41,640 nt of DNA from Rhodothermus sp. Lineage in GTDB: Bacteria > Bacteroidota > Rhodothermia > Rhodothermales > Rhodothermaceae. The position numbers and the translations under genes are program-made. This document shows, piece by piece, positions 6,825 to 14,959 of the stretch (position 1 is the stretch's first letter; each line of letters starts with the position of its first letter). The notes beneath the pieces are model-generated. The model did no database searches. It worked only from the letters and a program-made list of their open reading frames with translations, and was not told the origin of the DNA. The stretch is from contig JALSJJ010000081.1 in the NCBI GenBank assembly GCA_026989375.1, forward strand, positions 35,001 through 76,640, given 5' to 3'.

Positions 6825-8222
6825 ATGAGCTTCTTCGATTTTGGTTTCGACGATGCCGATGACGCACTGGACCCCAGCCACATCGAACAACTGGTGGCAG
6901 CTTACGAAGCGCAGGGGGCCTCGGCATATTTCGATTCGGACGCGCTGGAAGAAATTGCCACGTACTATTACGAGCACGGCCGTTTTGAAGAAGCACTGGG
7001 CGTGATCGACCGTCTGCTGACGCTGCACCCTACCGCATCAGATGCCTGGATGCGTCGGGGAATCTTGCTCAGTCACCTGGGCCAGCATGAAGAGGCACTG
7101 GAAGCCTACGAGCGTGCGCTGACGCTGAATCCCACCGACTCGGAAACGCTCGTCAACCTGGGCATTACGCTGGATAATCTGGGACGCTTCGAGGAAGCGC
7201 TGAAAGCCTACGAGCGCGCGCTCCAGATCGATCCGCTGAACGACGAGATCTTTTACAACCGAGGAATCACCCTGGAGCGTATGGGCCGTCTTGAGGAGGC
7301 GGTCGAAGCGCTGGAAGAGGCTGCACGGCTCAACCCCGATCATCCCGAGGTCTGGTATGAACTGGGCTATTGTTACGATCGGTTAGGGGATGACGAACGC
7401 AGCCTGGCCTGTTACGACCGTCACCTGGAGCTGGACCCCTATTCGGCCGATGCGTGGTACAATCGAGGGATCGTGCTTAACCGCATGGGGCGTTACCGTG
7501 AGGCCGTCGAGTCATACGATTATGCCATTGCCATTCAGGATGACTTCGGGTCAGCCTACTATAACCGGGGCAATGCCTTGACGAACCTGGGCGACCTGCG
7601 GGGCGCCATTGAAAGCTATCAGCAAGTGCTGAAAATTGAGGGCGGAGACCCAGCCACCTTCTACAACATCGCCCTGGCCTACGAAGAGCTGCAGGAATAT
7701 GAAGCGGCCATCCGCTACTTCCAGCACGCACTCGAAGAAGATCCGACCTATGCTGAAGCCTGGTATGGTCTGGGGTATTGCTACGATGCCCTGGAGCGCT
7801 TCGAGGAGGCGGTTGCCTGCATGGAACGCGCTGTCGCGCTGAAGCCAGAGACCAGTGAATTTTGGTACGCTAAAGCAGACTGCGAATACAATGCCCGTCG
7901 CTTGCAGGATGCCCTCCAGTCCTACCGTCGCGTGATTGAATTGGATCCGCAAAACCGTGATGCGTGGCTGGACTATGCCGAGACGCTACTCGAGGCGGGT
8001 TATGCCGAAGAGGCGCTGGCGGCTTATCGTAAGGCGTTGACGCTTAACCCAGATGCCCGCGCCTACATCCGTCAGGCTCGGGCCCTGCTGGCCCTGGGAC
8101 GTTCCGAGGAGGGGCTCCGCTCCCTGAAAATGGCGCTCCGGTTGGATCCGTCGGCGCAGGATGAGCTTCCGGATCTATACCGGGATGCCTCCATTCGGCG
8201 GCAGCTCGGCCTGGATGGTTAA
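6825..8222 (+). CDS. Tetratricopeptide repeat protein
   Basis: 465 aa, almost entirely TPR units of 34 residues, about 11-12 of them, with repeated signatures such as AWYNRGIVLNRMGRYREAVESYDYAI and EEALEAYERALTLNPT. An acidic N-terminus (FDFGFDDADDALD) precedes the repeats. No signal peptide or TM segment is seen, so a cytoplasmic scaffold role is likely. It is common in Bacteroidota but without assigned function. It is divergent from tmk (about 200 nt between starts) and 15 nt upstream of the DUF368 gene, suggesting one transcript. Confidence 0.92.
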   Translation: MSFFDFGFDDADDALDPSHIEQLVAAYEAQGASAYFDSDALEEIATYYYEHGRFEEALGVIDRLLTLHPTASDAWMRRGILLSHLGQHEEALEAYERALTLNPTDSETLVNLGITLDNLGRFEEALKAYERALQIDPLNDEIFYNRGITLERMGRLEEAVEALEEAARLNPDHPEVWYELGYCYDRLGDDERSLACYDRHLELDPYSADAWYNRGIVLNRMGRYREAVESYDYAIAIQDDFGSAYYNRGNALTNLGDLRGAIESYQQVLKIEGGDPATFYNIALAYEELQEYEAAIRYFQHALEEDPTYAEAWYGLGYCYDALERFEEAVACMERAVALKPETSEFWYAKADCEYNARRLQDALQSYRRVIELDPQNRDAWLDYAETLLEAGYAEEALAAYRKALTLNPDARAYIRQARALLALGRSEEGLRSLKMALRLDPSAQDELPDLYRDASIRRQLGLDG

Positions 8223-8237
8223 GTTCCGCCCGGTCGC

Positions 8238-9134
8238 ATGCGATCGTCTCCACCGACCCTTCTCCGTTCTTTTCTGGCCGGGCTGTTGATGGGCACAGCC
8301 GACGTCGTCCCCGGTGTCAGTGGTGGGACAATGGCCCTGGTGGTTGGCATCTACGAACAGCTTGTGGCGGCCATTCACCAGGTTTTTCAGGCATTCGTGC
8401 TGGCCGCTCGCGGTCGCCTGGCTGACGCCTGGCGGCACTTTCGACGTATTCCGTGGTCCTTCTTGCTGCCGCTCGGACTGGGCATTGCCACAGCCATTCT
8501 CAGCGCCGCCCGGCTGATCTTGCATCTGCTTGCTACCTATCCGATGCAGATGCGCGGTCTGTTCTTTGGCTTGATTGCCGGATCTCTCCTACTTCCCTGG
8601 TTACGTCTGCGACAACGCACGCTCCGAGAAGGCCTGCTTGTACTTGGCGGCGCCATCTTTGCCTTTCTCCTGGTGGGCATTCCCCCCCGCGTAGTGCCCG
8701 ACCCGGCCCTCTGGCAGGTCTTCGGAGCAGCGGCAATAGCTATCTGTGCTATGATCCTGCCCGGTGTCAGCGGGGCCTTCCTGTTGCTCGTACTGGGTCT
8801 CTACGAACCCACCCTGCGGGCGCTCACGGAATACCAGTTGTTTTACCTGCTGATCTTTGCCCTGGGAGCCGCAACCGGACTGGGGCTGTTTTCCCGGTTG
8901 CTGCATTATCTGATTCGGCACCACCATGACGCCACTATGGCTGTGCTGGTGGGCCTGATGGCCGGCTCGCTTCGAGCACTTTGGCCCTGGATGGACGAAA
9001 TGCGCCGCCTGCAATGGCCTGACACCTCTGATCCTGTAGGGAGTGTGTTGCTACTGGCCCTGGTGGGTCTGGGAGCGGTCGGCGTATTGACGTGGTGGGA
9101 GCGGCGCCGGACCTTTCACTCGGCCAGCCGCTGA
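8238..9134 (+). CDS. DUF368 (PopT-type) polyprenyl-phosphate transporter
   Basis: 298 aa polytopic membrane protein with two matching motifs in an inverted-repeat arrangement, VVPGVSGGTMAL at 23-34 and ILPGVSGAFLLL at 173-184, the hallmark of DUF368. This family was recently linked to recycling of undecaprenyl phosphate (C55-P) across the cytoplasmic membrane, returning the lipid carrier for peptidoglycan and surface glycan synthesis. The alternative carrier flippases are DedA proteins, none of which is in this window. Follows the TPR gene by 15 nt and converges tightly on the next gene (2 nt between stops). Confidence 0.88.
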   Translation: MRSSPPTLLRSFLAGLLMGTADVVPGVSGGTMALVVGIYEQLVAAIHQVFQAFVLAARGRLADAWRHFRRIPWSFLLPLGLGIATAILSAARLILHLLATYPMQMRGLFFGLIAGSLLLPWLRLRQRTLREGLLVLGGAIFAFLLVGIPPRVVPDPALWQVFGAAAIAICAMILPGVSGAFLLLVLGLYEPTLRALTEYQLFYLLIFALGAATGLGLFSRLLHYLIRHHHDATMAVLVGLMAGSLRALWPWMDEMRRLQWPDTSDPVGSVLLLALVGLGAVGVLTWWERRRTFHSASR

Positions 9135-9136
9135 AT

Positions 9137-10780
9137 TCAGCGTATCCGTACTACCGGCTGCATGTCGGTGAACGTCTCGCCTTCAGCCTGCACCAGATAC
9201 AGGCCCGGAGCCCAGTTGCCCTGTAGGGTGAGCGGCACCGGCCGAGCCGGATCTACAAGGCCCTGGAAGACGAGCTGCACCACACGCCCCAGCAGATCCA
9301 GCAATCGCACCCGAACACGCTGCGGCCGATCTACCCGAAGCCAGAGCCGTGTCGTCGAGCGCCAGGGATGTGGCACCGGCACCGAGAGCCCCACCGGTGG
9401 TTTCTCAGGTAACGGTTCGTGATTCGTAGCGATCCCTTCTGGTCGCAGCACAAATAGCCCTTCACCGATGCTGCTGACCAGCACGATGCCGTCCGGCAGA
9501 AACGGATACACACTCCAGGCCCCGACAAATTGAACTGGATTTCCCCATGGATACGTATCGAAAAAACTGATCTCCACGGGTTGCTCCCGATTCGATATGT
9601 CCAGCACCCGAAGTCCCGCCGAATAGTTCGCCTGAAAAAGCAGGTTACCACGCACGAACAGGTTGTGATCAATGACCGACGTGCTTGCCAGGTATTCGGC
9701 CGCCAGGCGCGGTTTGTCCAGATCAGACAGGTCGAAAATCAGCGTTCGCGTGCGCGGAGGCGTCGGCTGCAAACCGTTCTGATAGGCCCGCCACCCTTGC
9801 GCTTCGTCCAGCTCATCGCCCAGATAGAAATAGCGATGCGCTTCGTCGAGCCAGCCCTGATGCGCATAGGCTACGCCTGCATAGGTGAAGGTAGCCACCT
9901 CCTGCACGTTCGTCTTGTCTGTGACATCCAGAATACCAATTCCTGTCTCATCCGCGCCGATGCAAATTTCGCGGCCCTGATAATCCGGATCAGGGCCATG
10001 ATACACCACACACTGTGCGTCGTGCGTGTAGCCTGGTCCCACACGCCCACCCAGCGGAGACTTAAAGCACCCGGCAAAGCGGGGATGCAGTGGGTCGCTC
10101 AGGTCCACTGCATGATAACCAAAGTCACAGTACGCTAGTGAATCGGGATGCTCCCCCACCCCTACCGCATAGGCAAAACCGGCCGTTTCGTTCACCACCA
10201 CGTTGTGGGCCGTGCCAAAGCCGAGATAGTGCGCCACTGGCTCCAGCAAGGCAGGGGTTCGGGTAAGCGTCCGAAGCTGTCTTAGATCAAACACCTGCAA
10301 TCCGTGCCCGGAATTATGGTCGCTTACTACCAGAGCATAGGGGCCGTAGGTTTTGATGTCGCGCCAGAGGCTTGCTTCTCCATGGGCTGTACGGTCAGGC
10401 CGTATCTTGTGCGAGTGGTCCCGCGACGGCTCAGGCAAAAACGCCACCAGACGTGGCCGCACCGGATCGGTCACCTCTACCACCGACACGCCGTTACTCA
10501 ACCCTACCAATGCATAGCGGCGGTCGGTCTCCGGATCCACCCACCCCCAGATATCGTTGGCCATGACGTCCGTTGTATCGTCCTGCGTCCAGTCGCTATC
10601 CAGCGCAGCCAGCGGCAGAAAAGCCAGCAGGGTAACCCTGTTGCAAGAAAATCCGGCCGCCTGTCCATCCACACACGCCACCGCCTGCCCTGTCACGGGT
10701 AACAGGGGACGCTGAACCGTCTGCGCCAGGGCCACGATCGGCAAAAGCCCCAAAAGTCCTATCTTTCGAGGGAGGCGCAT
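9137..10780 (-). CDS. Secreted choice-of-anchor B family protein with C-terminal sorting domain
   Basis: 547 aa from the ATG giving MRLPRKIGLLGLLPIVALAQ, a good signal peptide; the ORF-track start 29 codons upstream lies in the promoter. The body has LVIVD-like beta-propeller repeats (YALVGLSNGVSVVEVTDP, HNVVVNETAGFAYAVG, GLRVLDISNREQPVEISFF) typical of choice-of-anchor B proteins. The last about 85 residues (VPHPWRSTTRLWLRV...VRLLDLLGRVV...LTLQGNWAPGLYLV) match the type A C-terminal sorting domain of type IX secretion. So it is probably exported and attached to or released from the cell surface. Binding partner unknown. Divergent from the SDR gene with a palindrome between them. Confidence 0.88.
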   Translation of the reverse strand: MRLPRKIGLLGLLPIVALAQTVQRPLLPVTGQAVACVDGQAAGFSCNRVTLLAFLPLAALDSDWTQDDTTDVMANDIWGWVDPETDRRYALVGLSNGVSVVEVTDPVRPRLVAFLPEPSRDHSHKIRPDRTAHGEASLWRDIKTYGPYALVVSDHNSGHGLQVFDLRQLRTLTRTPALLEPVAHYLGFGTAHNVVVNETAGFAYAVGVGEHPDSLAYCDFGYHAVDLSDPLHPRFAGCFKSPLGGRVGPGYTHDAQCVVYHGPDPDYQGREICIGADETGIGILDVTDKTNVQEVATFTYAGVAYAHQGWLDEAHRYFYLGDELDEAQGWRAYQNGLQPTPPRTRTLIFDLSDLDKPRLAAEYLASTSVIDHNLFVRGNLLFQANYSAGLRVLDISNREQPVEISFFDTYPWGNPVQFVGAWSVYPFLPDGIVLVSSIGEGLFVLRPEGIATNHEPLPEKPPVGLSVPVPHPWRSTTRLWLRVDRPQRVRVRLLDLLGRVVQLVFQGLVDPARPVPLTLQGNWAPGLYLVQAEGETFTDMQPVVRIR

Positions 10781-10842
10781 GCGGCAAAATACGAAATTCT
10801 CTTGCATTTTCCTGCGCGACTTCAAAAAGCCGCTAATTGCGT

Positions 10843-10850
10843 TAGCTTTG
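10843..10850 (+). promoter_or_regulatory. Bacteroidota-type -7 element for the SDR gene
   Basis: TAGCTTTG is an exact match to TAnnTTTG. A weak -33 (TTCA at 10821) lies 19-20 nt upstream. The SDR ATG is 34 nt downstream. The element overlaps the left edge of the palindrome below. Confidence 0.45.
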
Positions 10851-10868
10851 CACTTTACAAAGTGCAAA
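10847..10868. promoter_or_regulatory. 22-bp perfect inverted repeat, operator-like
   Basis: TTTGCACTTT-AC-AAAGTGCAAA: two perfect 10-bp arms around a 2-nt spacer, lying between divergent genes and overlapping the predicted -7 element of the SDR gene. The right end is 16 nt from the SDR ATG. The placement fits a repressor operator; there is no T-tract, so a terminator is unlikely. Confidence 0.5.
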
Positions 10869-10884
10869 AGCCATCAGAAGGTCT

Positions 10885-11670
10885 ATGGATTTACAGGATC
10901 GCGTCGTTTTCATTACAGGAGCCTCTTCCGGGATTGGATGGGCCTGTGCAGAAGCGTTTGCCCGCCTTGGCGCCCGTTTGCTGCTTTGTGCTCGGCGGTT
11001 GGAGCGGTTACAACAACTGGCCGAACACCTGCGGCGCACCTACAGGGTGGACGTTCACTGCTTCGCACTGGACGTGCGCGATGCCGCGGCGGTGCAGCAG
11101 ACTATCGAAAATCTTCCGGAAGCCTGGCAGGCCATCGAGGTACTGGTCAATAATGCCGGACTCGCACGCGCACTCGATCCGGTCTATGCCAATCAGATCG
11201 AAGACATCGACCTGATGGTCGATACCAACGTCAAGGGCTTGCTCTATGTCACGCGAGCGGTGGTTCCCGGCATGCTGGCCCGGGGCCGTGGCCACGTGAT
11301 CAACATTGGCTCGATCGCTGGCCACGAAGTCTATCCGGGTGGAACGGTCTACTGCGCTACCAAGCATGCTGTGGGCGCTATCACTCGCGGGCTGAAGATG
11401 GACCTGCACGGCACACCGATCCGCGTTTCGACAGTCGATCCGGGTATGGTTGGCGAGACGGAATTCAGCCTAGTGCGTTTTGCGGGTGATGCCGAACGTG
11501 CCGCCCGCGTCTATGAAGGCACCCGTCCCCTGACCCCAGCCGACGTGGCCGAAGCTGTGGTCTGGTGCGCTACCCGACCGCCTCATGTCAACATTGCTGA
11601 GATTATCTTAATGCCAACGGATCAATCCTCGGCCACGTTGATTGCACGACGTGCGCATGCCTCGTCATAG
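10885..11670 (+). CDS. Short-chain dehydrogenase/reductase (YdfG-like)
   Basis: 261 aa classical SDR. Cofactor motif TGASSGIG at 11-18, NNAG at 89-92, catalytic triad S143 (NIGSIAGHEVYPGG), Y156 and K160 (YCATK). The GHEVYPGG.VYCATKHAV stretch and PGMVGETEFSLVRFAGD resemble NADP-dependent 3-hydroxy acid (serine/L-allo-threonine) dehydrogenases such as YdfG. Substrate is inferred by similarity of pattern only. It overlaps the OmpA-like lipoprotein gene downstream by 14 nt. Confidence 0.9.
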   Translation: MDLQDRVVFITGASSGIGWACAEAFARLGARLLLCARRLERLQQLAEHLRRTYRVDVHCFALDVRDAAAVQQTIENLPEAWQAIEVLVNNAGLARALDPVYANQIEDIDLMVDTNVKGLLYVTRAVVPGMLARGRGHVINIGSIAGHEVYPGGTVYCATKHAVGAITRGLKMDLHGTPIRVSTVDPGMVGETEFSLVRFAGDAERAARVYEGTRPLTPADVAEAVVWCATRPPHVNIAEIILMPTDQSSATLIARRAHASS

Positions 11671-12292
11671 CTACAGTCTGCTGCTTGTTTACAGCCTACT
11701 GGCGGGCGGCTGCCTCACGCAACGGACGCTGATTGAGCAACAGGCAGCTCGCATTGCCCAGTTGCAGGATTCACTGGCCGTGCTGCAGGACTCCCTGGCT
11801 TTCTACGACTACATTGATTCTGGCCGCTACGATCAGGATATGCGCACGCTCCGCGAAACGCTCGACCGTCTGCGCTATGAACTGGCTGTCTGCCAGGACG
11901 GCGGGCTGCGCCTGGCCGTCGAGCTGGCCGATGATCTGTTTGCCCCGGCCAGCGCCATGCTGACCGACCGGGGACGAAAGCGGCTGGATGCGCTGGTAGA
12001 ACGACTACAGCGGTTTTCAGACCACCGGATTCGCATTGAAGGCTACACCGACAACGTGCCAATCGGTAAACGCCTGAAAGACCGCTTTCCGAGCAACTGG
12101 GAGCTGGCAGCCGCGCGAGCAGCCGCTGTAGCTCGATACTTCATCGGCACCCATGGCATCAATCCAGAACGTATTGAGGTGGTTTCCTATGGCCCCACGC
12201 GTCCAATCGGTCCTAACGACACCGCCGAAGGCCGCCGGCTCAACCGCCGGGTGGTCATTCGGGTGCTTCCGCTTCCTGATAAGACGCCGTAG
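11657..12292 (+). CDS. OmpA-family peptidoglycan-binding lipoprotein
   Basis: 211 aa from the ATG at 11657, preferred over the TTG at 11642. Signal peptide with lipobox LLAGGC gives a lipidated C19. A coiled-coil segment (IEQQAARIAQLQDSLAVLQD) spans about 25-70, and a C-terminal OmpA/MotB domain (IRIEGYTDNVPIG...NWELAAARAAAVARYFI...GPNDTAEGRRLNRRVVIRV) occupies about 95-208. Such proteins tether the outer membrane to peptidoglycan. Overlaps the SDR gene by 14 nt and converges on pgeF (4 nt between). Confidence 0.9.
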   Translation: MPRHSYSLLLVYSLLAGGCLTQRTLIEQQAARIAQLQDSLAVLQDSLAFYDYIDSGRYDQDMRTLRETLDRLRYELAVCQDGGLRLAVELADDLFAPASAMLTDRGRKRLDALVERLQRFSDHRIRIEGYTDNVPIGKRLKDRFPSNWELAAARAAAVARYFIGTHGINPERIEVVSYGPTRPIGPNDTAEGRRLNRRVVIRVLPLPDKTP

Positions 12293-12296
12293 CCCT

Positions 12297-13082
12297 TCAC
12301 CCACGTCGGCCGATAAATCCCAGCATACGCCCCGTCCGCCCCTGCTCGGCCCGATAGGAAAAGAACTGCGTAGTACAGGCGGCCGTGTCCTGGAGGGCCA
12401 CTTCGATATGCGCCGCCGGAATGCCTACCTGCTGCAAGCGCCGTACAATGGCCTGCTTCAGATCGACATGGGGACGGGGCCACTCCGGCCGTCGGTGCAC
12501 AACCTCCGGTTCAAACTGAGCGGCCACCTCTTCGCCTACCTCAAAGTGTGTTAGCCCGATGCAGGGGCTCACGTATGCCCAGATCGCATCCGGGCATGCT
12601 CCCAGCCCTCGCATGGCTGCCACGGTCGCTGCCACGACGCCGGCTACCGCACCCCGCCAGCCGGCATGACAGGCAGCCAGCACCCGACGCTCTGGATCGT
12701 AGAGCAGCACCACCGCACAATCAGCGGCGGTAATGCCCAGTACCAGATGGTCTGCCTTGGTCACCAAGGCATCGTAGCCTGGATATAAGCCAGGCGCTCG
12801 CACTACCCGCACTTTCGCCCCGTGCACCTGTCCGGCCAGCGTGAGCCGTTCCACTTCAAAGCCAACAGCCTCCGCCAGCCGTCGTCGGTTCTCCTGCACA
12901 TGCTCTGGCCGATCGCCCGTGCTCATGCCAAGATTCAGCGTAGCAAAGGGGGCCAAACTAACCCCACCCTGCCGCAGGCTAAATCCTGCAAGCAACTCAG
13001 GGAAATACTCGGTAAAGGCCGGCCGAAGCCAGCGGACAGTTTCTGTAGTTGGACCTTGAGCGATCGACGTAGCTTGTGACAT
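12297..13082 (-). CDS. pgeF: Peptidoglycan editing factor PgeF (YfiH, laccase domain)
   Basis: 261 aa. Conserved metal-site residues are visible: H87 (GQVHGAKV), C122 (TAADCAVV), C138-H139 (ACHAGWRG). Family members hydrolyse wrongly incorporated L-Ser in muropeptide precursors (UDP-MurNAc-L-Ser) and were once called multicopper polyphenol oxidases. The protein is cytoplasmic, with no signal peptide. It is divergent from tenA with about 90 nt between. Confidence 0.93.
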   Translation of the reverse strand: MSQATSIAQGPTTETVRWLRPAFTEYFPELLAGFSLRQGGVSLAPFATLNLGMSTGDRPEHVQENRRRLAEAVGFEVERLTLAGQVHGAKVRVVRAPGLYPGYDALVTKADHLVLGITAADCAVVLLYDPERRVLAACHAGWRGAVAGVVAATVAAMRGLGACPDAIWAYVSPCIGLTHFEVGEEVAAQFEPEVVHRRPEWPRPHVDLKQAIVRRLQQVGIPAAHIEVALQDTAACTTQFFSYRAEQGRTGRMLGFIGRRG

Positions 13083-13174
13083 CGATGTTACCGGCTTGTT
13101 GCAGAAGCAGGACTATCCGTTCGACCTCGTCGTAGTATAAAGCGACAGCAAAAAATCAGAAATTCCCAAGACTC

Positions 13175-13885
13175 ATGTCCGCAGAAATCAAACTGCCCGA
13201 CTTTCCGCTGGCACCGCCTTCCAGCCTGTTTGCCCGCCTGCGCCAGGCTGTTGCTGAAGACTGGCTGGCTTACACGCAGCATCCTTTCGTACAACAACTG
13301 GGCACGGGCACCTTGCCCGAAGCTGCCTTTCGCCACTACCTGATTCAGGACTATCGGTTTCTGATACACTTTGCGCGAGCCTGGGCGCTGGCCCTGGTCA
13401 AGGCCGACACGCTCGAAGATATGCGCCATGCGGCTGACACGATCGCGGCCATCCTGCACGATGAAATGCGACTGCATGTGCGCACCTGTGCCCGCTGGGG
13501 ACTGAGCGAAGCCGAACTGGAAGACGCCCCCGAGGCCCGGGCCAACCTGGCTTACACACGCTACGTATTGGAGCGAGGCTTTTCAGGGGATGTGCTCGAC
13601 CTACAGGTGGCTCTGGCTCCTTGCATTGTCGGATATGCCGAAATCGGCCGTGCACTCCACACCCGGTTTGCCGAAACACTACCGCAGAATCCCTACCGCG
13701 ACTGGATCGAGACCTATGCCGGCGAAGCCTATCAGCAGGTAGCCCAACACGCCATTTTGCAATTAGATCGGCTAGCCACGCGCCGCCTGACCGAGGCACG
13801 TTTCCCCGAACTGGTGGAAACCTTCCGTCAGGCCACGCGCCTGGAAATCGCCTTCTGGGATATGAGTCTTTCACAGCAACTGTAA
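13175..13885 (+). CDS. tenA: TenA-type thiaminase II (aminopyrimidine aminohydrolase)
   Basis: 236 aa all-helical TenA protein. The catalytic Cys is at C150 (VALAPCIVGYAEIG), with the substrate-site HYLIQDYRFL at about 54-63 and the C-terminal Glu in RLEIAFWDM. This makes it the TenA_C subclass that salvages thiamine by hydrolysing aminomethyl-HMP to HMP-OH. No TPP riboswitch is visible upstream and no other thi gene is adjacent. Confidence 0.9.
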   Translation: MSAEIKLPDFPLAPPSSLFARLRQAVAEDWLAYTQHPFVQQLGTGTLPEAAFRHYLIQDYRFLIHFARAWALALVKADTLEDMRHAADTIAAILHDEMRLHVRTCARWGLSEAELEDAPEARANLAYTRYVLERGFSGDVLDLQVALAPCIVGYAEIGRALHTRFAETLPQNPYRDWIETYAGEAYQQVAQHAILQLDRLATRRLTEARFPELVETFRQATRLEIAFWDMSLSQQL

Positions 13886-13955
13886 TCATGCTTGCAAACC
13901 CGCGGACCTGGTCGTATACTCCAACGAACACCTGCCACCTAACCCCAACAATATT

Positions 13956-14156
13956 ATGGCCGGGCTCGGACAACTCCTGCGCAACTGGGTGTTTTATACC
14001 ATGATTTTTCTCATCTTCGGTGGCATAGGAGCTGGAGTGACCAACCTGCTTTTCGAAGGGATCGTCGGGCGTCCGTTCGATCCGGTGCTTTATGCGGTCA
14101 TCTTTGGGGGGACGGGATGGATCGCCTACCGCCAGGTGGCATCACGCACCTCCTGA
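13956..14156 (+). CDS. Small two-TM hypothetical membrane protein
   Basis: 66 aa with two hydrophobic helices (WVFYTMIFLIFGGIGAGVTNLLF and PVLYAVIFGGTGWIAY). The frame is compact and starts with ATG. I recognise no family. It lies 70 nt after tenA and 38 nt before the next gene, in the same direction. Confidence 0.6.
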   Translation: MAGLGQLLRNWVFYTMIFLIFGGIGAGVTNLLFEGIVGRPFDPVLYAVIFGGTGWIAYRQVASRTS

Positions 14157-14194
14157 ATGTTTTTATTGCCTGCCCAAAACAGTCAGTACAGGCC

Positions 14195-14959
14195 ATGCGG
14201 TACCTGATCGGGCAATCTGTACTCCTGATGCTTGTGGTGTGGCCAGCTTATACCCAAACACCAGCGCTGACTACCGACCGACCAGGTATTGGCGTAGGTT
14301 CGGGCGTCGTTCCCCGGGCAACGTTGCAGCTTGAAGGTGGCTTCGGCTACGACCGGGCACCGCACTTCAATGGCTACAGCTTTGGTCAACTGCTCGTGCG
14401 CTATGGGCTAACTCCGCTGGTAGAGCTACGTGTAGGGCTCCCGTCCTACCGAATCGAGCACTATCGGCGCAATGTGGAACAGACAGGATTCGAGGATCCC
14501 CTGGTAGGCTTTAAAGTGGCGCTGCACGGTAGTACGAATCCACGAGATCCTTCCGTGGCGGTATTGCTCGAGCTGCGCCTGCCGGTGGGCAATCAGGACT
14601 TCCAAGCCCCCTCGATCCAACCTATCGCCACGCTGGCGCTTGACTGGCCGTTGCTACCTCAGCTTAGCTTCTCTTCCAACGGCACCGTTATGAGTTACTG
14701 GATCGCCGGTCGCCGCACTGACGAAGGGCTGATAACTGCGACGCTGAGTATCACGTTGTCGGAGGTGCTGCCTTCGAGCGCCTACTTCGGCTATGCTCAA
14801 CGGTTTATCCCGGGCCAGAATCAACACTATCTGGAAAGTGGACTGACGTTGCTGCTCACACCGGACCTTCAGTTCGACATAAATGGAGGCGTTGGGCTGC
14901 ACCAACGGGAGCATTATTTTATCGGGGCCGGACTGGTTCGACGTTTCTGGGTCCGATGA
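14195..14959 (+). CDS. Outer-membrane beta-barrel protein (transporter-like)
   Basis: 254 aa from the ATG at 14195, which gives the signal peptide MRYLIGQSVLLMLVVWPAYTQ; the ORF-track start at 14117 overlaps the previous gene. After cleavage, TPALTTDRPGIGVGSGVVPRA and alternating aromatic strands (LQLEGGFGYDR, VELRVGLPSYRIEHY, SSAYFGYAQRFIPG) end in LVRRFWVR. The TDRPG motif and strand pattern resemble the putative MetA-pathway phenol degradation/transporter barrel family common in Bacteroidota. No substrate can be given. Its TGA overlaps the aroE ATG by 4 nt. Confidence 0.8.
   Translation: MRYLIGQSVLLMLVVWPAYTQTPALTTDRPGIGVGSGVVPRATLQLEGGFGYDRAPHFNGYSFGQLLVRYGLTPLVELRVGLPSYRIEHYRRNVEQTGFEDPLVGFKVALHGSTNPRDPSVAVLLELRLPVGNQDFQAPSIQPIATLALDWPLLPQLSFSSNGTVMSYWIAGRRTDEGLITATLSITLSEVLPSSAYFGYAQRFIPGQNQHYLESGLTLLLTPDLQFDINGGVGLHQREHYFIGAGLVRRFWVR

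Noticed and set aside
9530-10138. 202-aa plus-strand ORF.
   Set aside because: It is antisense to the well-supported choice-of-anchor B gene, with Arg/His-rich shadow composition.
13083-13174. TPP riboswitch upstream of tenA.
   Set aside because: The 92-nt region lacks the conserved CUGAGA and ACCUGA elements of the THI box.
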